Positions 1-8,318 of a stretch of DNA of 64,000 nucleotides are shown in pieces. A program made the position numbers and the translations under genes. The notes under the pieces are model-generated. The model was not told where the DNA came from and did no database searches. It worked only from the letters and a program-made list of their open reading frames with translations. The first letter of the stretch is position 1. Each line of letters begins with the position of its first letter. The DNA comes from Microbacterium oryzae (GTDB lineage: Bacteria; Actinomycetota; Actinomycetes; Actinomycetales; Microbacteriaceae), in contig NZ_CP032550.1 in assembly GCF_009735645.1 (NCBI RefSeq), positions 2,170,001 through 2,234,000 on the forward strand, in the 5' to 3' direction.

Positions 1-365
1 TCGCCCGCCGTCCGCAGCAGCGAGGCGACGTCGGAGACGGCCTCGACGCGCTCGAGGAGCGGAGCGAGGGGCGCGGCTCCCTGGGCGTCGACGCGCGCGG
101 TGTCCATGAAGCTCGCGTAGAGGTCGCCGACCTTGCGCGTCTCGGTGCCGGGGTCGGCGCCCTGCGCCTCCTCGACGATCGCGCGCACGTCCTTCTCGGC
201 CTGCTCGGCGAGCTGGTGGAAGGCCCCCCACCGCGCCTTATCGCCGGGGATCTCGGTGCGATCGATCCACGCGCCGTTGACGTGGCGGTAGAGGTCGTCC
301 TGCGGCCGGATCCCCTCACTGAGCTCGTCGAGGGCGATACCGGAGGGGAGCGATTCAGCCGTCAT
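1..365 (-). CDS. M13 family (neprilysin/PepO-like) metallopeptidase, N-terminal fragment
   Basis: Only the first ~121 codons lie in the window; the gene runs off the left edge. The visible N-terminus (SGIALDELDEGIRPQDDLYRHVNGAW) has the 'P-DD-Y-HVNG-W' signature that opens M13 zinc endopeptidases of actinobacteria, followed by the helical segment with 'Y-S-MD'. The catalytic HExxH lies outside the window and cannot be checked. The start at 365 is chosen because a TACGAT box sits exactly 7 nt upstream; an in-frame ATG at 374 is the alternative. It is divergent from the MATE gene. Family call is from motif recognition only. Confidence 0.8.
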   Translation of the reverse strand, partial: MTAESLPSGIALDELSEGIRPQDDLYRHVNGAWIDRTEIPGDKARWGAFHQLAEQAEKDVRAIVEEAQGADPGTETRKVGDLYASFMDTARVDAQGAAPLAPLLERVEAVSDVASLLRTAG

Positions 366-372
366 GCGCTCC

Positions 373-378
373 ATCGTA
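373..378 (-). promoter_or_regulatory. -10 box for M13 peptidase gene (leaderless)
   Basis: TACGAT on the minus strand, followed by 7 nt and then ATG at 365. This spacing puts the transcription start at or next to the start codon. Confidence 0.5.
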
Positions 379-407
379 GGCACAATGCCGGCAGCCGCGG
401 CGGGCCC

Positions 408-413
408 TAGGCT
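408..413 (+). promoter_or_regulatory. -10 box for MATE gene (leaderless)
   Basis: TAGGCT, 6 nt, then GTG at 420. There is no Shine-Dalgarno sequence, which fits a leaderless transcript. Confidence 0.55.
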
Positions 414-419
414 CGGACG

Positions 420-1739
420 GTGACCGACCGCCGCGCCCTCGACCGCGACATCCTGCGACTCGCGGTCCCGGCGCTCGGCTCGCTCATCGCCGAGCCGATC
501 TTCCTCGCCGTCGACGCCGCCATGGTCGGCCATCTCGGGGTCGCCGAGCTCGCGGGCCTCGGCATCGCGTCGGCCGTTCTCACCACGGTCGTCGGGCTCA
601 TGGTCTTCCTCGCGTACTCCACCACACCGGCCGTCGCGCGGCGCTTCGGCGCGGGTGACCTGCGCGGCGCGGTGTCGGTCGGCATCGACGGACTGTGGCT
701 CGCCCTCGCGATCGGAGCCGTGCTGGGGGTCGCGGGATTCCTCGCCGCGCCCGCGCTCGTCGCGGCCTTCGCGCCGACGGCCGACGTCGCGCCGCACGCT
801 CAGGCGTACCTGGCCGTCTCGATGGTGGGCCTGCCGGCCATGCTGCTCGTCTTCGCCGCGACGGGCCTCCTCCGCGGACTCCAGGACACGGTCACCCCGC
901 TCCGGGTCGCCGTCGTCGGATTCACCGCGAACGCGCTCCTCAACGCCCTGTTCATCTACGGGTTCGGGTGGGGCGTGGCAGGCTCCGCGGCCGGCACGGT
1001 CGTCGTGCAATGGGGGATGGTCGCGGCGTACGCGCTCCTCATCGGGCGCCTCGCGCGACGTCACGGCGCACCGCTCCGCCCGCACCGCGCCGGGCTGCGG
1101 GGCTCCGCGCGCTCGGGCGGGTGGATGTTCCTCCGCACCGCGAGCCTGCGCCTGGCGACGCTCGCCACCGTCTGGGTCGCGACCGGGCTCGGCACGCGCG
1201 AGCTCGCCGGCTGGCAGGTCGTCTTCACCATCTTCACGACCGCGGCCTTCGCGCTCGACGCGCTCGCGATCGCCGCGCAGGCGCTCGTGGGCAAGGCGCT
1301 CGGCGAGGGCGACCCCGACGCCGTGCGGGCGGTCACCGGCCGCACGATGCGCTGGGGCGTGTGGTCGGGCGTCGTGGCGGGGGCGGCCATCGCCGCGCTC
1401 TCCGGCGTCATCGGGCTGCTCTTCACGGGCGACCGCGCGATGGCCGACTTCGTGCAGCCCGCGCTCCTCGTGCTGGCGGTGTCGCAGCCGATCGCCGCCT
1501 TCGTGTTCGTGCTCGACGGCGTGCTCATGGGCGCCGACGACGCGCGCTATCTCGCGCTGGCGGGAGGTCTGAACCTCCTCCCCTACCTGCCGGCCCTCTT
1601 CGCGCTCGCCTGGCTCTCGCCATCCGGCCCCAGCGGGCTCACCTGGCTCGCTGCCGCGTTCGGCGGAGTGTTCATGGTCGCGCGCGGCATCACGCTCGGC
1701 CTGCGCGTGCGCGGGCGGGCGTGGCTCGGAACCGCGTGA
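420..1739 (+). CDS. MATE family efflux transporter (DinF-like)
   Basis: A 439-residue, very hydrophobic protein with about 12 membrane segments, the usual MATE length. The N-terminus 'ILRLAVPALGSLIAEPIFLAVDAAMVGHLG' is the typical MATE helix 1 with the conserved P and 'D-A-MVGHLG', repeated with variation in the second half. Such proteins sit in the inner membrane and export cationic drugs or metabolites in exchange for H+ or Na+; the substrate here cannot be told. The GTG start at 420 is set by the N-terminal motif and the adjacent -10 box. It stands alone and ends 3 nt from the convergent VOC gene. Confidence 0.9.
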   Translation: MTDRRALDRDILRLAVPALGSLIAEPIFLAVDAAMVGHLGVAELAGLGIASAVLTTVVGLMVFLAYSTTPAVARRFGAGDLRGAVSVGIDGLWLALAIGAVLGVAGFLAAPALVAAFAPTADVAPHAQAYLAVSMVGLPAMLLVFAATGLLRGLQDTVTPLRVAVVGFTANALLNALFIYGFGWGVAGSAAGTVVVQWGMVAAYALLIGRLARRHGAPLRPHRAGLRGSARSGGWMFLRTASLRLATLATVWVATGLGTRELAGWQVVFTIFTTAAFALDALAIAAQALVGKALGEGDPDAVRAVTGRTMRWGVWSGVVAGAAIAALSGVIGLLFTGDRAMADFVQPALLVLAVSQPIAAFVFVLDGVLMGADDARYLALAGGLNLLPYLPALFALAWLSPSGPSGLTWLAAAFGGVFMVARGITLGLRVRGRAWLGTA

Positions 1740-1742
1740 GGA

Positions 1743-2210
1743 TCAGGCGCTCTCGAGCTCGGCGATGACGATCTTCTTCTGCTGCATCATCACCTGGATG
1801 GCCGCGGGCGTCTTCATGAGGGCGCTCATGTCGCGCGGGATGATCTGCCAGCTGACCCCGAACCGGTCCTTGCACCATCCGCACTGCTCGGCCTCGGGCA
1901 CGTGCGAGAGGGCCGCCCAGTAGCGGTCGATCTCCGTCTGGTCGGCGCAGGTGATGACGAAGGAGATCGCCTCGTTGAAGCGGAACAGCGGTCCGCCGTC
2001 GAAGCAGATGAAATCGAGTCCGTTCAGCGTCACCTGGCCGTTGATGACCTTGCCGCTCATGTTCGCGAAGTGCTCGTCGAGCTTCTCGTCGGGGTACTCC
2101 TCGATGCTGCGGATGCGGGAGTTCGGGAACACGCTGACGTAGTACTCCATCGCCTCGCGCGCGTCGTCGTCGAACCACAGGCAGGGCTGGATGGGTGAGA
2201 GATCGGCCAT
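1743..2210 (-). CDS. VOC family protein (PhnB-like, 3-demethylubiquinone methyltransferase-like fold)
   Basis: 155 residues. 'PIQPCLWFDDDAREAMEYYVSVFPNSRI' and 'LNGLDFICFDGGPLFRFNEAISFVITC' and 'CGWCKDRFGVSWQIIP' match the PhnB / '3-dmu-9_3-mt' branch of the vicinal-oxygen-chelate superfamily. Most members have no known reaction. The ATG at 2210 is preferred over upstream codons because it follows a strong AGGAGGAG ribosome site and matches the family N-terminus. It is a single gene, convergent with MATE. Confidence 0.85.
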   Translation of the reverse strand: MADLSPIQPCLWFDDDAREAMEYYVSVFPNSRIRSIEEYPDEKLDEHFANMSGKVINGQVTLNGLDFICFDGGPLFRFNEAISFVITCADQTEIDRYWAALSHVPEAEQCGWCKDRFGVSWQIIPRDMSALMKTPAAIQVMMQQKKIVIAELESA

Positions 2211-2274
2211 GACTCCTCCTCGAATCGGCTCCTTCGCGCTCACCGTACGCCCGCGCGCACCCACCGGTCGAGCC

Positions 2275-2904
2275 TCAGGCGTGGCGCCGCGCCCACTCGT
2301 ACATCACGATGGCGCCGGCGGCGGAGGCGTTGATGGAACGGGTGGAGCCGTACTGCGTGATCTCGATGTGCGCGGACGCCGCGGCGAGCGCCTCCTCCGT
2401 CAGCCCCGGGCCCTCCTGCCCGAAGAGCAGCACGCACCGCTCGGGGAGGTCGGCCCGGTCGACGGGAACCGCGTCGCCCACGTTGTCCACGGCGATGATG
2501 GGCAGGTCCTCGGCGGCCGCCCACGCGGCGAAGGCGGCGACATCCGGATGGTGCACGACGTGCTGATAGCGGTCGGTCACCATCGCGCCGCGCCGGTTCC
2601 AGCGCTTGCGGCCGATGATGTGCACGGTGTCGGCGAGGAACGCGTTGGCGCTGCGCACGATCGAGCCGATGTTCATGTCGTGCTGCCAGTTCTCGATGGC
2701 GACGTGGAACGGGTGCCGCCGGGTGTCGAGATCGGCGACGATCGCCTCCATGCGCCAGTACCGGTAGCCGTCGACGACGTTGCGGGAGTCGCCGTTCGCG
2801 AGAAGCTCCGGGTCGTAGTGGTCGCCCTCCGGCCACGCCCCCGGCCAGGGCCCGACGCCGTGGGTGGACGCCTCACGGCTGGGCTCTGGCTGGGGGTCGC
2901 TCAC
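2275..2904 (-). CDS. TrmH/SpoU family RNA 2'-O-methyltransferase
   Basis: 209 residues with the three knotted-SPOUT motifs in order: 'NIGSIVRSANAF' (motif 1), 'LLFGQEGPGLTEEAL' (motif 2) and 'GSTRSINASAAGAIVMYEWAR' (motif 3, the SAM-binding trefoil knot). The enzyme methylates the ribose of a tRNA or rRNA nucleotide in the cytosol; the target site is not predictable from sequence. The N-terminal ~60 residues are an extension before the catalytic domain. The GTG start is supported by a TACGCT box 6 nt upstream, with no ribosome site. Confidence 0.85.
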   Translation of the reverse strand: MSDPQPEPSREASTHGVGPWPGAWPEGDHYDPELLANGDSRNVVDGYRYWRMEAIVADLDTRRHPFHVAIENWQHDMNIGSIVRSANAFLADTVHIIGRKRWNRRGAMVTDRYQHVVHHPDVAAFAAWAAAEDLPIIAVDNVGDAVPVDRADLPERCVLLFGQEGPGLTEEALAAASAHIEITQYGSTRSINASAAGAIVMYEWARRHA

Positions 2905-2910
2905 CGCTCG

Positions 2911-2916
2911 AGCGTA
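2911..2916 (-). promoter_or_regulatory. -10 box for SpoU methyltransferase gene (leaderless)
   Basis: TACGCT on the minus strand, 6 nt, then GTG at 2904. Confidence 0.5.
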
Positions 2917-2922
2917 ACCGGG

Positions 2923-4797
2923 TCAGAGATAGAGACGCTGGTGCGCCTTCTCCTCGTCGTACTCGGCACGGGCGCGGATGGTCGACTCGAGTTCGGAGAC
3001 CTCCGCCACCGGGACATCCCACCAGGCGCCCGAACCTCCGAAGCGGCCCTGTGCGTCGACCTGCACGTACACGACGCTCGTGCCATCGCAGGCCTTCGCC
3101 TCCTCGAGGGCCGCGCGGAAGCCATCTGCGGTGTCGGCCGACCAGACGCGCGCGCCGTAGCTGGCGGCGTTCGCCGCGAAGTCGACCTCGATGCGCGCGC
3201 CGTCATGGCGGCCGTCGCCCCCGCGCTCGTGGAAGCGGGTGCCGAAGGCCTGCGCGCCGCGCGTCTCCGACAGGGCCGCGATAGAGCCGTACCCGTAGTT
3301 GTCGACGATGACGAAGGTGATCGCGAGGTGCTCCTGCACCGCCGTCATGATCTCCTGCGACAGCATGAGGTACGTGCCGTCGCCGATGAGACCGAAGACG
3401 CGACGCGAGCGATCGGCGAGGGCGTTGCCGATGGCGCCCGGGATCTCGTACCCCATGCAGGAGTTGCCGTACTCGATGTCGTAGCCCTTGAGCGAGCCCG
3501 GTCGCCACAGGCGGTGCAGATCGCCGGGCATCGAGCCCGCCGCGTTCACGACCACGTCGCGCTCGCCGGCGGCCTCGTTGAGGATGCCGAGCATCTGCGC
3601 CTGGGACAGCGTCGGGCTGCCGTCGAGCTCGATGATGCGGTCGATCTCGGTGCGCCAGGCGGTGGCCGACGCGACGGCGGCCTCGCGCGCCGACGCGTCG
3701 ACCGACCAGCCGTCGAGCGCGGTCAGGAGCTCCTCGAGCGTCTCGCGGGCGTCGCCGAGAAGCGCGGTGGCCGACTCCTTGTGCACGTCGATCTCGGCGA
3801 CGTTGATGTTGACGAACTTGACGTCGGGGTTCCGGAAGAGCGTGTTGGACGCGGTGGTGAAGTCGGTGTACCGCGTGCCGATGCCGATGACGACGTCGGC
3901 CTCGCCCGCGGGACCGTTGGCGTACTGCGACCCGCTCGCGCCCAGCGCGCCGAGGGCGAGCTCGTGGTCGTGCGGGAACGAGGCCTTGCCGGCCTGGGTG
4001 ACGCCCACGCCGATGCCGGTGGATTCGGCGAAGCGACGCAGCGCATCCGCGGCGTCGGAGTAGATGACGCCGCCGCCCGAGATGATGACCGCCTTCGAGG
4101 CGGACCGGATGATCTCCGCCGCGCGCTGGATGGCCGCGCGGTCGGCCCGGTTGCGTGCGACGTGCCAGACGCGCTCGCGGAAGAGATCGACGGGGAAGTC
4201 GTGTGCTTCGGCCTGCACGTCCTGCGGCAGCGCGATGGTCACCGCTCCCGTGTCGGCGGGGCTCGTGAGGACGCGCATCGCCTCGAGCAGTGCGGGGGCG
4301 AGCTGCTCGGGGCGCCAGACCCGGTCGAAGTAGCGGCTGACGGCCCGGAATGCGTCGTTGGCCGTCACGTCCTGCGCGTACGGCATCTCCTGCTGCTGGA
4401 GCACGGCGCCGGTGCTGCGGGTCGCGAACACGTCGGAGGGGAGCAGCAGCACGGGAAGGTGGTTCACCGACGCGGTGCCGGCTCCCGTCACCATGTTCGT
4501 CGCCCCCGGGCCGATGGAGGTGCTCACCGCGAGGGCGCCGAGTCGGTTGCGCATCTTCGCGTAGCCGATCGCGATGTGCACCATGCCCTGCTCGTTGCGG
4601 CCCTGGTAGTAGGGGAACTCGTCCTGGTACTCGAGCATCGCCTGGCCGATGCCCGCCACGTTGCCGTGGCCGAAGATCCCGAAGGCGCCGCCGAAGAAGC
4701 GCTCGGTCACGCCGTCGCGCTCCACGAACTGCGCGTTCAGGAACCGGATCACGGCCTGACCGACGGTGAGGCGGATGGATTGAGGCTGGTGCGTCAT
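2923..4797 (-). CDS. iolD: 3D-(3,5/4)-trihydroxycyclohexane-1,2-dione hydrolase
   Basis: 624 residues, the normal IolD length. It is a thiamine-diphosphate enzyme that opens the ring of the diketo-inositol intermediate in myo-inositol breakdown. Visible motifs: 'YYQGRNEQGMVHIAIGYAK' with the ThDP-activating Glu near residue 69, 'TSIGPGATNMVTGAGTA', and the cofactor motif GDG at about 472 followed by DNYGYG at about 499. 'FGGSGAWWDVPVAEVS' near the C-terminus is typical of IolD rather than acetolactate synthase. It lies downstream of two IclR genes on the same strand, with a 75-bp gap that may hold its own promoter. Confidence 0.93.
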   Translation of the reverse strand: MTHQPQSIRLTVGQAVIRFLNAQFVERDGVTERFFGGAFGIFGHGNVAGIGQAMLEYQDEFPYYQGRNEQGMVHIAIGYAKMRNRLGALAVSTSIGPGATNMVTGAGTASVNHLPVLLLPSDVFATRSTGAVLQQQEMPYAQDVTANDAFRAVSRYFDRVWRPEQLAPALLEAMRVLTSPADTGAVTIALPQDVQAEAHDFPVDLFRERVWHVARNRADRAAIQRAAEIIRSASKAVIISGGGVIYSDAADALRRFAESTGIGVGVTQAGKASFPHDHELALGALGASGSQYANGPAGEADVVIGIGTRYTDFTTASNTLFRNPDVKFVNINVAEIDVHKESATALLGDARETLEELLTALDGWSVDASAREAAVASATAWRTEIDRIIELDGSPTLSQAQMLGILNEAAGERDVVVNAAGSMPGDLHRLWRPGSLKGYDIEYGNSCMGYEIPGAIGNALADRSRRVFGLIGDGTYLMLSQEIMTAVQEHLAITFVIVDNYGYGSIAALSETRGAQAFGTRFHERGGDGRHDGARIEVDFAANAASYGARVWSADTADGFRAALEEAKACDGTSVVYVQVDAQGRFGGSGAWWDVPVAEVSELESTIRARAEYDEEKAHQRLYL

Positions 4798-4872
4798 TGC
4801 AGCTCGCTTTCTCGATGAGCGGATGTCACCGACAGTACCGAGAAGCGGACCCGCTGTCCATTGTCCGAGAAG

Positions 4873-5604
4873 CTACGCGGGCGAGATGCGCGTCACCGCG
4901 TCCCGCAGGACGCCGACGTACTCCTCCTCCGCCTCTCGGATGGCCTCGGCGAAGCCGCTCAGCGAGAGGCTCGCGCGAACCGCTCCTCGCGCGTCGCGGA
5001 CGGGGACGCCCAGCGCCCCGATGCCGACCGTGACGTCCTCGTCGGAGACCGAGTAGCCGCGCTTCCGCGTCGCGGCGATGTCCGCGCGCAGGGCGTCGGC
5101 GTCGACCAGAGTGCGCGGCGTGAGCGCCGGGAGCGGCGCGTCGGCGATCAGGGCCTCGGGGTCGGGCTGCTGGAAAGCGAGCAGCACGCGCCCCGCCGCA
5201 CCTGCGTGGTACGGCAGCGACCGACCCGGCTTCAGCAGCAGGACCCCCACCCCCCGGCCGGGTGACCAGGCGACGCAGACGGCGCCGTTCGCGCGCGGGA
5301 CACTGAGGAACGCGGTCTGCCCGGTCGCGTCCACGATGCCGTCGAGCACGGCATCGACGCCCGCCCACTCCGTCGTCGCCGACCGCGCCGCGTCGGCGAG
5401 GTGCAGCCACCGGCGGCTGAGGGCGATGCGGGCGTCGGGAAGGGTCTCGACGAGGTCGACGGCCTCGAGCGCTCCCGCGAGACGGTACACGCTCGGGCGC
5501 GGAACGCGGATGAGCTCCGCGGCCTCCGCCGGCGAGAGGGGGCCGTGCTCGGCCAGCGCGTCCACGAGCTGCCGCGCATTGGCGAGGACCTTGATGGTGG
5601 CCAT
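4873..5604 (-). CDS. IclR family transcriptional regulator (second of pair)
   Basis: 243 residues. The N-terminal winged HTH ('ALAEHGPLSPAEAAELIRVPRPSVYRLAGALEAVDLVE') is followed by an IclR effector domain ending 'GIGALGVPVRDARGAVRASLSLSG'. Its ATG overlaps the stop of the upstream IclR gene (ATGA), so the two are co-translated. Sitting between iolD and the transketolase/iolB operon, it probably senses an inositol-pathway intermediate. Effector and site are unknown. A longer open frame reading upstream is not part of the gene. Confidence 0.88.
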   Translation of the reverse strand: MATIKVLANARQLVDALAEHGPLSPAEAAELIRVPRPSVYRLAGALEAVDLVETLPDARIALSRRWLHLADAARSATTEWAGVDAVLDGIVDATGQTAFLSVPRANGAVCVAWSPGRGVGVLLLKPGRSLPYHAGAAGRVLLAFQQPDPEALIADAPLPALTPRTLVDADALRADIAATRKRGYSVSDEDVTVGIGALGVPVRDARGAVRASLSLSGFAEAIREAEEEYVGVLRDAVTRISPA

Positions 5605-6383
5605 CAGCGCTCCTCCTCGCGGAAGCCGAGCTGCGCACTGGCGGCGCGCGCCGCCGATCGCACGCGCTCCGGCACGTCGAGCGCGGGATCCAGCACCTGC
5701 CCGCGGATGCCACTCACGGAGATGGCGGCGGCGACCTGACCGCGGTGGTCGAAGACGGGGGCGCCGACGGCGGCGATCCCGGGGGTGACGTCGCCGTCCG
5801 ACAGCGTCGATCCCGCCGCGCGCACGGCAGCGACCATCCGCTCGATCTCCTCGTCCGTCTCGGTCACCGGGTCCGACCGGTCCGTGCGCAGCGAAGCGAC
5901 CACGGCCATCCGCTCGGCCTGCGGCAGGAACGCGAACAGCGCCTGCGGCGCCGCGCCCCGGTGCAGCGGAAGCGACTGCCCGAGCGCGAGGGCGAGCGAG
6001 CGGACGTCGCGGCCGTCGAAGCGCTCGACGCACACCGCGCGGTCGCCCGCGCGGATGCAGAGGAAGCTCGTGAGACCCGTGTCCGCCAAGAGGCGGCGCA
6101 GGCCCGGCACGGCGGCCTCCCGCACGCTCAGTCGATCCTCGACGGCGCCGCCGATCCGCATGAGGTCGACGGAGAGGCGGAACCTGCCGCGCGCGGGGGC
6201 CGATTCGATGAGGTCCACGGCCGCCAGACTCGTCAGCAGCCGGTAGGTGGAGCTCGTCGGCTCGCCCACCGCGGCGGCGATCTCGGCGGCGGACAGGTCG
6301 TTCTCCGCCGTGAGCACTCGAAGCACGGCGTCGGCCTTGTCGATGATCTCGAGGCCCGGACGGGCGGCGGTATCGGAGGTCAC
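5604..6383 (-). CDS. IclR family transcriptional regulator (first of pair)
   Basis: 259 residues. It has the standard IclR layout: HTH ('LSAAEIAAAVGEPTSSTYRLLTSLAAVDLIES') then effector domain ('GQSLPLHRGAAPQALFAFLP', 'GIAAVGAPVFDHRGQVAAAISVSG'). The GTG start at 6383 gives the expected N-terminus. It is divergent from the transketolase operon across 113 bp, the classical position for a local regulator. The protein is clearly related to its coupled neighbour but not nearly identical to it, so this is an old duplication or separate recruitment rather than a recent copy. Confidence 0.88.
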   Translation of the reverse strand: MTSDTAARPGLEIIDKADAVLRVLTAENDLSAAEIAAAVGEPTSSTYRLLTSLAAVDLIESAPARGRFRLSVDLMRIGGAVEDRLSVREAAVPGLRRLLADTGLTSFLCIRAGDRAVCVERFDGRDVRSLALALGQSLPLHRGAAPQALFAFLPQAERMAVVASLRTDRSDPVTETDEEIERMVAAVRAAGSTLSDGDVTPGIAAVGAPVFDHRGQVAAAISVSGIRGQVLDPALDVPERVRSAARAASAQLGFREEER

Positions 6384-6496
6384 GCGGCAACTCTCTCACG
6401 GAGCGGACAGCAGGAGAACCTATTCTCTCTCGCTTAGTGGACATTACGTTCGTCTTGCAGTAGGAATGACGCACTACGTCGATTCGAGGAGGAACC

Positions 6497-7384
6497 ATGG
6501 ACGCTGCTGCCACCCGGCCGCCCAACGACGAGCTCGCCGCGCTCGCGCGGGAGGCCCGCTGGAGGATCGTGGAGACGGTCGCGGCGAGCAAGGCGGGTCA
6601 CATCGGCGGCCCGCTCTCGGCGACGGACCTCCTCATCGCGCTGTACTTCGCCCAGCTCGCTATCGACCCCGCTGACCCGCAGCGGGAGGATCGCGACCGC
6701 TTCATCCTCTCGAAGGGGCACTCGGCCATCGGGCTCTACGCCGTCCTCGCCCTGCGGGGCTACTTCCCCGTCGAGGAGCTCGCCACCTTCGACCACGGCG
6801 ACTCGCGCCTGCAGGGCCACCCCGACATGCTCCTCACCCCCGGCATCGACGCCTCGACCGGGTCGCTCGGCCAGGGTCTGTCGGCGGGCGCCGGGATGGC
6901 CCTCGGCGCCAAGCGACTGGGCCGCGACTTCCACACCTGGGTGATGGTCGGCGACGGGGAGCTGGAGGAGGGGATGGTCTGGGAGACCGTGCTCTCGGCC
7001 CCGCGCTTCGGCCTGGACAACCTCACCCTCATCATCGACCTCAACGGGCTGCAGCAGTACGGCTGGCCGGCGGGCGACGCCGACCGGTTCGACCGCAGCG
7101 AGCCCGTCGGACACGTGGACCTCGAGCGCGTGTTCACGGGCTTCGGCTGGAACGCGCTGACCATCGACGGGCACGACTTCGACGCCATCCTGGGCGCCTT
7201 CGACCGCGTGACCGCTGACCGGGGCGTCTCCGGCCGGCCCACGGTCATCATCGCCCGCACGGCGAAGGGGCGCGGCATCTCCTTCACGGAGGGGACCTAC
7301 AGGTGGCACAACGGCGTGGCCACGGAGGAACAGCTCGAGACGGCTCGCACGGAGCTGCTCGGAGCGACGGGAGCGGGTCGATGA
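6497..7384 (+). CDS. Transketolase, N-terminal (ThDP-binding) subunit
   Basis: 295 residues, corresponding to the first half of a full transketolase. It carries 'SKAGHIGGPLSATDLLIALYF', 'SKGHSAIGLYAVLA', 'STGSLGQGLSAGAGMALGAK' and the ThDP motif 'GDGELEEGMVWE' with the trailing 'DLNGLQQYG'. It needs the C-terminal subunit encoded next door (ATGA overlap). Split transketolases of this kind occur in catabolic islands for branched sugars and inositols; here it is transcribed with iolB, so the substrate is probably a ketose (phosphate) from this pathway rather than the pentose-phosphate cycle. A strong GAGGAGGA ribosome site precedes the ATG. Confidence 0.88.
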   Translation: MDAAATRPPNDELAALAREARWRIVETVAASKAGHIGGPLSATDLLIALYFAQLAIDPADPQREDRDRFILSKGHSAIGLYAVLALRGYFPVEELATFDHGDSRLQGHPDMLLTPGIDASTGSLGQGLSAGAGMALGAKRLGRDFHTWVMVGDGELEEGMVWETVLSAPRFGLDNLTLIIDLNGLQQYGWPAGDADRFDRSEPVGHVDLERVFTGFGWNALTIDGHDFDAILGAFDRVTADRGVSGRPTVIIARTAKGRGISFTEGTYRWHNGVATEEQLETARTELLGATGAGR

Positions 7385-8313
7385 AGGCACAGCGGGTGGT
7401 GTGGGGCGAGACGATCGCGGACCTCGCCGCGACGGACGACCGGGTGGTCGTCCTCGACGGCGACCTGGCGACCTCGACCAGGGCCGACATCGTCGCGGAT
7501 CGCGTCCCCGACGCGTTCGTCCAGGTCGGCATCGCCGAGCAGAACATGGTGGGGATGGCCTTCGGGCTCTCCACACTCGGGTACCGGCCGTGGCTGTCGA
7601 CGTTCGGGGTGTTCCTCACGCATCGGGCGGTCGACCAGATCCGCATGCTCGTCTCTCAGACGAAGGCGCCCGTGCGCATCGCCTCCGCCTACAGCGGGCT
7701 GCTGAACGGCTCCAGCGGCAAGACCCACCAGGACATCGAGGACCTCGCGATCATGCGCGCCATGCCGAACATGACCGTCATCGCGCCCGCCGACGAGGTC
7801 GAGGCCGAAGCGGTCTTCCGCTGGGCGGCAGACTTCGACGGGCCCGTCTACGTGCGCGTGGCACGCGACGCCGTCACCCCGGTGTTCGAGGCGCCCTACA
7901 CGTTCGAGCCGGGGCAGCCGCTGCTCGTCGCGGACGGCGAGGATGTCACGCTCATCTCCACCGGCGTGCAGACGTCCCGCACGCTCGACGCGGTGCGCAT
8001 CCTCGCAGAGCGCGGCGTGCGCGCGAAGCTCATCCACCTGCCCACCCTCAAGCCGCTGGACGCCGACGCACTGTGCGCGCTCGTCGGAGATGCCCGCGAG
8101 GTCGTGACCGTCGAGGAGCACAGCCGCATCGGCGGACTGGGCGGACTCGTCGCGGAGGTGCTGTCGGAGCGCGGCACCGCGCGGCTCGTGCGGATCGGAC
8201 TCGAGGACCGCTGGTCGGAGTCGGCGCCGAACGACTTCCTCCTCGACAAGTACGGGCTCTCGCCCGAGCGCGTCGCGGACGCGGTGCTCGCGCAGACCGC
8301 CGTCGCCGTCTGA
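7381..8313 (+). CDS. Transketolase, C-terminal (pyrimidine-binding/C-domain) subunit
   Basis: 310 residues. It has 'DGDLATSTRADIVADRVPDAFVQVGIAEQNMVGMAFGLS' (the conserved GIAEQNM, whose Glu activates the thiamine ring), 'RAVDQIRMLVSQT', and the C-terminal regulatory-type domain ('TLKPLDADALCALV', 'EEHSRIGGLGGLVAEVLSE'). The ATG overlaps the stop of the N-terminal subunit gene. Together the two subunits equal one transketolase of about 605 residues. Confidence 0.88.
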   Translation: MKAQRVVWGETIADLAATDDRVVVLDGDLATSTRADIVADRVPDAFVQVGIAEQNMVGMAFGLSTLGYRPWLSTFGVFLTHRAVDQIRMLVSQTKAPVRIASAYSGLLNGSSGKTHQDIEDLAIMRAMPNMTVIAPADEVEAEAVFRWAADFDGPVYVRVARDAVTPVFEAPYTFEPGQPLLVADGEDVTLISTGVQTSRTLDAVRILAERGVRAKLIHLPTLKPLDADALCALVGDAREVVTVEEHSRIGGLGGLVAEVLSERGTARLVRIGLEDRWSESAPNDFLLDKYGLSPERVADAVLAQTAVAV

Positions 8314-8318
8314 TCGCC

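Noticed and set aside
2191..4818. 875-codon open frame opposite the SpoU and iolD genes
   Set aside because: Antisense shadow of clearly recognised genes; low-complexity composition.
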